A DNA stretch of 12,003 bases, taken from an uncultured Campylobacter sp. GTDB taxonomy: Bacteria; Campylobacterota; Campylobacteria; Campylobacterales; Campylobacteraceae. Within the stretch, counting starts at the first letter, position 1. Every line of letters starts with the position of its first letter. Of the stretch, positions 1-4,954 are shown piece after piece. Location: the NCBI GenBank assembly GCA_938046705.1, contig CALIWP010000186.1, positions 1 through 12,003 on the forward strand, written 5' to 3'. Under the pieces are notes generated by a model. The model was not told the DNA's origin. It saw only the letters and a list, made by a program, of their open reading frames with translations, and did no database searches. The position numbers and the translations under genes were made by a program.

Positions 1-133
1 TCAAAAACATTCCCCATCCATTATCTCCTACACTTTTCCCAAAATTTAATGCCTGACTCATCCCTTTCATATTCAAATCCTCAACAACCACAGCATTATA
101 CGTTTCAGACAATTTTTTTGATAATTTATGTAG
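1..133 (-). pseudogene. tnpB: 5'-truncated TnpB (IS200/IS605 OrfB) transposase fragment
   Basis: The minus strand reads without a stop for about 44 codons from 133 to the left edge. It contains an LHKLSKKLSETYNAV segment, then VVVEDLNMKGM, then GKSVGDNGWGMF. This is the RuvC-II region of TnpB/OrfB proteins, and the Glu of VEDLN matches the family's second catalytic acidic residue. The N-terminal half that should precede it (wedge domains and the first RuvC Asp) is absent, because rightward the homology stops in the T-tract of the tpx terminator. No start codon is available. The rest of the gene may continue outside the window to the left. The stretch is clearly AT-richer than the adjoining tpx gene, which fits acquired DNA. 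The family call rests on motif recognition only; calling it a remnant is an inference from the missing 5' part. Confidence 0.8.
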
Positions 134-151
134 AAAAAACCGCTCTCGCGG
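134..151 (-). terminator. tpx rho-independent terminator
   Basis: On the minus strand, 17 bases after the tpx stop codon, CCGC-GAGA-GCGG forms a compact hairpin followed by six T. The A3GG before the stem can extend it by wobble and A-U pairs into the T-tract. The T-tract is also the point where the TnpB fragment begins. Confidence 0.75.
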
Positions 152-168
152 CCTTTAAATTTAGCGGC

Positions 169-693
169 TTACATGCACCCGCAGCCGCAGCCTCCGCTTG
201 ATTTTATCGCGTCAAATACCGCATCGTAGTTCGGCTCCTCCGTGATCTCAGGGATGATTTGTTTGTGGATGATAACGCCGTCTTTGATGACGAAAATGGC
301 TCTAGCTAAAAGCCCCGCAAGCGGTCCTTCGCCGATGATTACGCCGTATTTTTCGCCAAATTCTCTAGCTCTAAAGTCGCTGCCGACTTTTAGGTTTTTG
401 ATGCCCTCCGTAGAGCAAAATCTACCCATCGCAAACGGTAGATCCATAGAAATCACGCTTAGCTTGATCGCCTGTTTTGCTGCCATTTTTTCGTTAAATT
501 TACGCGTCTCCGTCGCGCAAACGCCCGTATCTAGCGACGGGACAGCCACTAGTATCTCGATGCCGTTATTGCCGCCGACCTTAAACTCGCCTAGATCCTG
601 CCCGACTAGCGCGACCTCTGGCGCATACGAGCCCACGAATACCTCTTCGCCTTTTAGCGCGACGTTCGCGCCGTGAAATTTGACTTTTGCCAT
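169..693 (-). CDS. tpx: thiol peroxidase (Tpx, atypical 2-Cys peroxiredoxin)
   Basis: This 174-residue protein reduces hydrogen peroxide and organic peroxides in the cytoplasm or periplasmic face using thioredoxin-supplied electrons. The peroxidatic motif PSLDTGVC puts Cys59 where family members have it, and the resolving Cys93 lies in MGRFCSTEG; this spacing is typical of Tpx. No signal peptide is visible. I chose the ATG at 693 because AAAGG lies just upstream, and MAKVKFHG is the usual Tpx beginning; an in-frame ATG at 738 would add 15 residues with no site for ribosome binding. The odd feature is the C-terminus, SSGGCGCGCM, which adds three cysteines alternating with glycine after the normal fold end. 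The gene is transcribed alone, divergently from the nrdD-like/nrdG pair, and has its own terminator. The tail's function is unknown; it could bind metal or be an extra redox site. Confidence 0.95.
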   Translation of the reverse strand: MAKVKFHGANVALKGEEVFVGSYAPEVALVGQDLGEFKVGGNNGIEILVAVPSLDTGVCATETRKFNEKMAAKQAIKLSVISMDLPFAMGRFCSTEGIKNLKVGSDFRAREFGEKYGVIIGEGPLAGLLARAIFVIKDGVIIHKQIIPEITEEPNYDAVFDAIKSSGGCGCGCM

Positions 694-728
694 ATTTTTC
701 CTTTGTTTTAAATTTAATCGTAACGCAG

Positions 729-734
729 ATATTA
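729..734 (-). promoter_or_regulatory. putative tpx -10 element
   Basis: TAATAT on the minus strand about 35 bases before the tpx start would give a leader of roughly 30 nt that contains the AAAGG site. Upstream is T-rich, as expected for Campylobacter sigma-70 promoters, which lack a clear -35. No PerR or Fur box was evident by eye. Confidence 0.4.
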
Positions 735-803
735 CCATACTTTTAACAATGGCTGAAAAACAAAAGAATACAGCGGAATTTAAGACGATAGTTATCTACA
801 AAG

Positions 804-812
804 TGCTATACT
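804..812 (+). promoter_or_regulatory. extended -10 promoter of the nrdD-like/nrdG unit
   Basis: TGCTATACT is an extended -10 (TGn then TATACT). Transcription would start near 819, giving a leader of about 23 nt with an AGGAG ribosome binding site at 831-835, six bases before the ATG. It is the only good promoter in the tpx/nrdD-like divergent gap. Confidence 0.55.
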
Positions 813-841
813 ATTTGACATCAGTTATCAAGGAGTGACAA

Positions 842-1000
842 ATGAGCGACAAAGAAATCCTAGCTTCACTCGAAGCAAAACGCACGAAATGCGTCGTCTA
901 CACCCGCGTAATGGGCTACCACCGCCCGGTAGAGAGCTTTAACCTCGGCAAAAAAGGCGAGCACAAAGAGCGCGTCAAATTTTGCGAACGCAAAGCCTAA
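842..1000 (+). CDS. 52-residue stand-alone NrdD C-terminal (glycyl-radical domain) like protein
   Basis: This small protein matches only the extreme C-terminus of class III anaerobic ribonucleoside-triphosphate reductase. The segment YTRVMGYHRPVESFNLGKKG (residues 20-39) aligns with the NrdD pattern T-R-(R)-V-x-G-Y-x-R-P ... (F/W)N-x-GK, in which the Gly carries the catalytic radical. Here that residue would be Gly25. The ten-stranded barrel and the usual CxxC...CxxC zinc ribbon before the radical loop are missing; only Cys17 and Cys48 are present. The start is firm: strong AGGAG and an extended -10 precede it, and no larger reading frame joins it upstream. It lies 18 bp before the NrdG-type activase gene, so the two are probably co-transcribed. 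It could be a repair or spare-part protein (as GrcA is for pyruvate formate-lyase), a regulatory decoy, or a retained fragment of a split nrdD. Gene family confidence is good; function is inferred. Confidence 0.8.
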   Translation: MSDKEILASLEAKRTKCVVYTRVMGYHRPVESFNLGKKGEHKERVKFCERKA

Positions 1001-1018
1001 CCTAACCGCGAGTAAAAC

Positions 1019-1705
1019 GTGAAAAACGACGATTTTCCGCTTTACTCGCTCACCCCCTTTACGACCCTCGACTACCCCGACAAAACGGCCTGCATAGCGT
1101 GGTTTGTAGGCTGCAACATGCGCTGCACCTACTGCTACAACGTCCCCATCGTTACTGGCGCGGGACAGATCAGCCGTACCGAGTTTATCAAATTTTTAGA
1201 CAAACGCAAAGGCAAGCTTAGCGGCGTGGTTTTTAGCGGCGGCGAATGCACGCTTAGCCCAGCTTTTTTGTCGCTAGCTCGCGAAGTAAAGTCTCGCGGA
1301 TTTTCGCTCAAAGTCGATACCAACGGCTCAAATTTGAGCGCGATTGGGCAGGCTATCTCGCTAAATTTGATCGACTATATCGCGCTTGATTTTAAAGCTA
1401 CAAAGGAGAAATTTCTCAAGGTTACGGGTTCGAATTTGTATAAAAATTTCTTGCAAACGCTTGAGTTTTTGTTGCAAACCGGCTTTAAATTTGAGATTAG
1501 AACGACGGTACACGCGGACTTACTGGGCGAGGACGATATCTCGGCGATGAGCGAGATTTTATACGAGCACGGATATAGAGGCGTTTACTATCTACAAAAT
1601 TTCCTCGACACGGGTGAAAATTTTGGAAATTTAGCGCAGGCAAAGGCTAAATTTGATCCAAATTTGATACGTTCAAATTTAGAAATAGGGCTTAGGAATT
1701 TTTAG
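1019..1705 (+). CDS. nrdG: anaerobic ribonucleoside-triphosphate reductase activating protein (radical SAM, NrdG2 type)
   Basis: This 228-residue cytoplasmic radical SAM enzyme should reduce S-adenosylmethionine with a [4Fe-4S] cluster to install the glycyl radical on its partner reductase. The cluster motif CNMRCTYC gives Cys32, Cys36 and Cys39 in CxxxCxxC spacing. SGGE at 73-76 is the SAM-binding GGE motif. An LTPFTTLDYPDK opening is typical of the NrdG2 (TIGR02495-like) group, which is longer than the roughly 154-residue E. coli NrdG. The start is GTG: the preceding in-frame codons contain a stop at 1013 and the next ATG lies inside the cluster motif. The ribosome binding site is weak (GAG about 8 bases upstream), so translation may depend on the gene before it. 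The large NrdD reductase is not in this window. A different glycyl-radical or organic radical target is possible, but the nrdD-like neighbour supports the NrdG role. Confidence 0.85.
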   Translation: MKNDDFPLYSLTPFTTLDYPDKTACIAWFVGCNMRCTYCYNVPIVTGAGQISRTEFIKFLDKRKGKLSGVVFSGGECTLSPAFLSLAREVKSRGFSLKVDTNGSNLSAIGQAISLNLIDYIALDFKATKEKFLKVTGSNLYKNFLQTLEFLLQTGFKFEIRTTVHADLLGEDDISAMSEILYEHGYRGVYYLQNFLDTGENFGNLAQAKAKFDPNLIRSNLEIGLRNF

Positions 1706-1712
1706 TAAATTT

Positions 1713-1726
1713 AGTCAAATTTGACT
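1713..1726. repeat. 14-bp perfect palindrome between convergent genes
   Basis: AGTCAAATTTGACT lies 8 bases after the nrdG stop and 17 bases before the end of the convergent broken gene. It can form a weak AT-rich hairpin and may help end transcription, but no clean T-tract follows directly on the plus strand. Confidence 0.45.
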
Positions 1727-1743
1727 TGCAAAACGGTAAATTT

Positions 1744-2400
1744 TTATTTCCAGTTGTGATATTTGCTGATTTTAATAAACGTCACGATCTTTTTTAGCTC
1801 AGGCACGTCGCCTAGAGCCTGCACTTTTACGCTATATTCGCCTTTTTCGAGCTCTGCGCGGAGCAAAACTTTATCGTGCGCAAAGCCTCCGTTTGGCACG
1901 CTGTACCATGAAGTCGCGCCGTATTTTGACAGATCAAACGTTTCGGTTACAGCGCTCAAATTTTGCTTTAGCTCGTTCATTTCGCCGCCTTTTACGTAGC
2001 TTATTTTGCGGTTTTGCATGGATTTTAGCGCTACTTTTAGCAAGATTTTTTTGCCCGTGCAGGCCGCTTTTTCCTCTTCGCTAGTACCTATGGGCTCAGG
2101 GACGCCTTGCGTCGTATTAGCAGAGTCTTCTGGCAAAACCACTTCGTGAACGCATCGCTGCCGTATCCGGGAAAGACCTCTTCGCTGAGTTTTTCTTCCT
2201 CTTCCTGCTTTTGCGGATCTTGTGCGTAGATGAAAACTTATCTCGTAAGTACCGGCCTTTTTGACGGTAAAATTTATGTCGGTTGCGCTACCGGCCTCAG
2301 GCATGCCGACCCTTTATAAATGCCGTCATCAAGCGCATCGCCTCCCAAAAATCAAATCTATAATAAAACGCCGCAAAAAAAACAGCAAAAGTAAGCAAAA
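1744..2400 (-). pseudogene. multiply frameshifted membrane-anchored/lipoprotein-like gene
   Basis: The longest open stretch (1744-2304) is not a natural protein. Reading the minus strand across frames restores a plausible one. A hydrophobic anchor (ILLTFAVFFAAFYYRFDF) is followed by LGGDALDDGIYKGSA one frame over, then MPEAGSATDINFTVKKAG in the next, then YAQDPQKQEEEEKLSEEVFP shifted again, then VVLPEDSANTT back in the frame of the C-terminus. Breaks fall near 2357, 2304, 2230 and 2140-2150. Between the last two, the single open frame encodes an Arg-rich segment that looks like off-frame translation. The first break sits in a run of five T. The C-terminal 130 residues look like an intact beta-rich domain ending KISKYHNWK, loosely recalling DUF5625 lipoproteins; that family name is tentative. 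No start codon with a ribosome site precedes the anchor. The neighbouring genes are intact, which favours true decay over poor sequence. Confidence 0.65.
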
Positions 2401-2420
2401 TTTAATTCAAATTTGAGGTT

Positions 2421-2855
2421 TTATCTGTTTGGCGCGTAGGTTTTTACCTCATATAGTAAAAAATCATACACGCGCTGTTGCACGAGGCCTTCGTATTCGT
2501 CGGCGTCGATGAGCCTGCGCAGGTGCTCGAAGTCGATCTTTAGCGCGTAGTTTTTGTTCGCTCTGATGGCCTGATCGATCGCTAAGAGCAAGCTATCAAG
2601 CGTCATAGGATCTTTGCGTTTGATACGGGAGACGTATTCTTTTGTGGTTTCTATAAGTACGCGTTTGCGGTTCTCGTCGCCGCCGTAAATTTCGCTCGAT
2701 ATGTCGTATAAATTTGCAAAATCGTCCTCTTCGGGATTGAGTTTGGCCGAGATGATAGCCGCAAAGACCTTCGCGCGAAACTCCAGCGAGCGGTGGTGAT
2801 AGACCAAAAACTCCCTAAACAACGACAAAAATTTACATTTTATATCAAATCCCAT
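2421..2855 (-). CDS. conserved-looking hypothetical protein, 144 residues
   Basis: I do not recognise this family. The product is a soluble, mostly helical, charged protein with no signal peptide or membrane segment. It has an aromatic/basic N-terminus (FREFLVYHHRSLEFRAKVFA), an acidic middle (NPEEDDFANLYDISSEIYGG), then a helical stretch with KRKDPMTLDSLLLAIDQAIR, and ends YEVKTYAPNR. Composition and codon use resemble the core genes around it, which supports it being real. The ATG at 2855 follows AGGCGGCAAC, a weak ribosome site. TATATT just upstream is a possible -10 but would give a nearly leaderless message. It is divergent from the SRP RNA gene, about 47 bp away, and is followed by the broken lipoprotein-like gene in the same direction, so the two may once have formed one unit. 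Confidence 0.75.
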   Translation of the reverse strand: MGFDIKCKFLSLFREFLVYHHRSLEFRAKVFAAIISAKLNPEEDDFANLYDISSEIYGGDENRKRVLIETTKEYVSRIKRKDPMTLDSLLLAIDQAIRANKNYALKIDFEHLRRLIDADEYEGLVQQRVYDFLLYEVKTYAPNR

Positions 2856-2890
2856 GTTGCCGCCTAAAATATATTTAAGTAAAATTTGAG

Positions 2891-2896
2891 TAAAAT
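2891..2896 (+). promoter_or_regulatory. putative -10 element of the SRP RNA gene
   Basis: TAAAAT lies 7-8 bases before the predicted 5' end of the SRP RNA. It is preceded by repeated TTTAAGTAAAATTTGAG-type AT tracts with roughly helical spacing, as in Campylobacter sigma-70 promoters without a -35 box. Confidence 0.5.
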
Positions 2897-2902
2897 CGCT
2901 CT

Positions 2903-3007
2903 TGCCCTTTCTTAGACCTGTGCAATGTCTCTTCTAGGCACCGCTTCAGGGTGGGAACACAGCAGAGCACTTAGGCTAGGCGTGTGCCGCAGTCATCTGA
3001 GAGAGGG
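2903..3007 (+). ncRNA. ffs: signal recognition particle RNA (4.5S type)
   Basis: This is the RNA scaffold that binds Ffh and directs ribosomes making membrane proteins to FtsY. Three features support it. The apical loop region CAGGGTGGGAACACAGCAG (2947-2965) has the GGAA tetraloop and the AGCAG side of the Ffh-binding domain. Downstream GCGTGTGCCG matches the conserved region of E. coli 4.5S RNA. The ends pair: CCCTTTCTTAGA (2905-2916) is complementary, with G-U pairs, to TCTGAGAGAGGG (2996-3007), giving a 12-bp terminal helix. The length of about 105 nt fits the small bacterial class with no Alu domain. Six T follow immediately, so the terminal helix side and T-tract likely also end transcription. 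The exact 5' end is inferred from the pairing and the -10 element. Confidence 0.88.
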
Positions 3008-3013
3008 TTTTTT
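2996..3013 (+). terminator. SRP RNA 3' end and T-tract
   Basis: The 3' strand of the terminal helix (TCTGAGAGAGGG) runs directly into TTTTTT at 3008-3013. The T-tract overlaps the TAA stop codon (3012-3014) of the convergent HD-domain gene, so the two transcripts meet with no spacer. Confidence 0.6.
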
Positions 3014-4241
3014 AAACCTGCAAAAGCGAAAAATGCTCCTTAAAATCATCGCAAACTTTTAAAAAATTCACTCCGTCCAAGCTCTGATTTTTCTGAAAAA
3101 ATTTATCCATATTATTAAAGCCTTCGGTTAGTTCGTTTGACTTTACGCCGTAGCTGATCGAGATACCAGCCTCAAAAAATGCCGCGAGCTTGTCACAAAA
3201 TTTAAGCGCTTTGCCGTCGATGGCGTTAAATTTATCCTCGTTTACGTTCTCCATCGTGCCCTCGTGGTGCAGAGGCTTTTTCTCGCAGATTCTATTTTCA
3301 AACTCGTTTTTGATAAATTTGCCGTTTTCCATGCGGATACCGAGGATATAGCTAAACTCGTCTCTAAAATTTTCAGGCACGAAAGGCAAAATTTTCTCGT
3401 CTATCAGGCGCATTTCGTACTCGCTGATTATCTCGTTTAGCCCTTCGATACCGTATTTTACGGGGCTAATGATATCGCGCGTTAGCGACTCTGGCAGATC
3501 GTGAAAGAGCGCGCAAAAGAAGTTATTTTCTAACCTCGTTTTGCAGGCCTTAACCTCAAGCGAGTAAAAATAACTCAAAATCGCCACGACTAACATATGG
3601 CCTAAAACCGCCGTTTCAGGGATGCGCGGTGTTTGCGCCCAGCGCTTTTGAAAGCGCAGTCTACCGGCTAGATCGACTAGCTTGGCCAGCTTTTGGTTCA
3701 TCACGATTTTACGCACGCCTATTAGCTCGTAATAATCCTCCAGCTCCTCCTCCACGCGCGCTTTTAGCTCGTCTATGTCGCTTAAAAATTTGCTCGTTTG
3801 ATAAACGATCGAAAACTCCCAGCGCGTCGCGAGGTAGCTAGCGGCCTTTAGGATCAGGCGCTCTTTAGCGTGAGCCTTGTCCTTGTGCGTGAGATAGCGG
3901 CGCATCCGCTCTAAAAATTTACCGCCCTCGACGTCCTTTACGAGCCCTTCTAGGATCGTTAGGACCCAGGCGTTGATTTGCTCGTTTTTGGTCTTTTGCA
4001 TCTGATGAAACACGTCCGGGCGTATATCTGTGACCACGACTCGCGCGAGAAACTCGAAAATGCCGGCCTCGATGATGTAGTTCATATCGGCGCTGTGCTC
4101 AAGTTTTGCGATAAAATACGCGATGATAAATTTGTGCGCCTGCTTATCAAGCTCGACTAAATTCGTCATCTTGGGATAGTCGTTCCAGCGCGAGATGGAC
4201 GCGGCTTTAAAGATGTGCTCTATGAGCTGCGCGCTTATCAT
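3012..4241 (-). CDS. HD-domain metal-dependent phosphohydrolase (YfbR-like region)
   Basis: This 409-residue soluble protein carries a convincing HD_3/YfbR-like domain in its C-terminal half. RW is at 200-201, Glu209 and His215 lie in PETAVLGH, the paired His247-Asp248 lies in ALFHDLPESLTRDI, PVK is at 260-262, and the distal Asp350 lies in KALKFCDKLAAFF. These are the metal ligands and nucleotide-site residues of that superfamily, whose members dephosphorylate 5'-deoxynucleotides or related nucleotides. The N-terminal half repeats part of the pattern (SRWNDYP at 17-23, ELDKQAH at 30-36) but lacks an HD pair, so it may be a degenerate copy or a separate helical domain. YfbR proteins are about 200 residues, so this is twice that size. 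Its ATG overlaps the queF stop (ATGA), which indicates translational coupling, and it appears to be the last gene of the dnaA-dnaN-gyrB train. Substrate unknown. Confidence 0.85.
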   Translation of the reverse strand: MISAQLIEHIFKAASISRWNDYPKMTNLVELDKQAHKFIIAYFIAKLEHSADMNYIIEAGIFEFLARVVVTDIRPDVFHQMQKTKNEQINAWVLTILEGLVKDVEGGKFLERMRRYLTHKDKAHAKERLILKAASYLATRWEFSIVYQTSKFLSDIDELKARVEEELEDYYELIGVRKIVMNQKLAKLVDLAGRLRFQKRWAQTPRIPETAVLGHMLVVAILSYFYSLEVKACKTRLENNFFCALFHDLPESLTRDIISPVKYGIEGLNEIISEYEMRLIDEKILPFVPENFRDEFSYILGIRMENGKFIKNEFENRICEKKPLHHEGTMENVNEDKFNAIDGKALKFCDKLAAFFEAGISISYGVKSNELTEGFNNMDKFFQKNQSLDGVNFLKVCDDFKEHFSLLQV

Positions 4242-4945
4242 TTATCGTCCGATTTTTTTACGACGCGGGCGCGTTTTTCACCGGCGAATTCAGGCTTTTT
4301 AAAGCCCTCTTTGCTGCCAGTTCTTCGCGGTTTATCGTCAAATTTATCTTTACTACTCGCGCGAGGTTTTCTATCGCCGGTTTTTGTATCCCTTCTATCG
4401 GCTCCGAAACTCTTACCGCGAGAGCCGTCTTTGCTAAATTTAGACTCGCGTCCACCGTAACCGCCTCTATCGAAACTTCGCTCGTTATCTCGCGAAAATT
4501 TCTCAAATTTCGGCGCTTCTAAGCTTTGTTCTTGAGTTTTTTTGATTATTTCGTCAGAGCAAATTTCGATCACCGTATGGACGTTGCCGCGCGGGTTAAA
4601 GTCGCCCGTGATCTTCATCCATTTTGGCGCTAGCTTTCGCTCTAAAACGTCGTAAATTTCGTTTATGCTATCTTCGTGGCTGATGTTGCGCGTCATGAAG
4701 CTATTGATGTAGAGTTTGATCGCTTTTAGCTCGACGACGAATTTAGCAGGCACGTACTCAAGATATATCGTCGCAAAATCAGGATAACCAGAGCGCGGGC
4801 ATAGGCAGCAAAACTCCGGCAACGTGATTTTGATCTTATAATCGCGCTCGTGCTTGTTTTCCCAGATTTCCAGGTCTTTTTCTACGTCAAATTCGCTTAT
4901 TATTTTCTCGCCGTATTTTGGCTCTACGACCTCATTTTCTTGCAT
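4238..4945 (-). CDS. queF: NADPH-dependent 7-cyano-7-deazaguanine (preQ0) reductase with long basic C-terminal tail
   Basis: QueF reduces the nitrile of preQ0 to the amine preQ1 in queuosine tRNA-modification synthesis, in the cytoplasm. The core occupies residues 1 to about 130 and is the short unimodular type. LCPRSGYPDFATIY gives the thioimide-forming Cys49 and proton donor Asp56. ELKAIKLY (72-79) is the QueF NADPH-binding motif, and His90-Glu91 of ISHED matches the substrate-binding Glu. DFNPRGNVHTVIEI closes the fold. Family members of this type are about 125-165 residues; here about 100 more follow, rich in Lys, Arg, Asp, Ser and Gly, with RGG-like bits (DRGGYGGRES) and no hydrophobic core. 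That tail is predicted disordered by composition. AAAGG lies six bases before the ATG, in the 9-bp gap after the upstream gene. The downstream HD gene overlaps it by 4 bp, so the long frame's stop appears genuine. Confidence 0.93.
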   Translation of the reverse strand: MQENEVVEPKYGEKIISEFDVEKDLEIWENKHERDYKIKITLPEFCCLCPRSGYPDFATIYLEYVPAKFVVELKAIKLYINSFMTRNISHEDSINEIYDVLERKLAPKWMKITGDFNPRGNVHTVIEICSDEIIKKTQEQSLEAPKFEKFSRDNERSFDRGGYGGRESKFSKDGSRGKSFGADRRDTKTGDRKPRASSKDKFDDKPRRTGSKEGFKKPEFAGEKRARVVKKSDDK

Positions 4946-4954
4946 TTTTTTCCT

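Noticed and set aside
242..676. A 144-codon plus-strand open frame opposite tpx
   Set aside because: It lies wholly antisense to a clear thiol peroxidase gene, has no ribosome site and no recognisable domain.
694..738. Longer tpx start at 738 adding 15 residues
   Set aside because: The added part has no homology to Tpx and the AAAGG site serves the ATG at 693.
1135..1323. Antisense open frame within nrdG
   Set aside because: Overlaps the radical SAM motifs on the other strand; shadow only.
4215..4506. Open frames on both strands overlapping the end of queF and the start of the HD gene
   Set aside because: They are other-frame readings of the low-complexity queF tail; the queF frame has the 4-bp ATGA coupling to the next gene.
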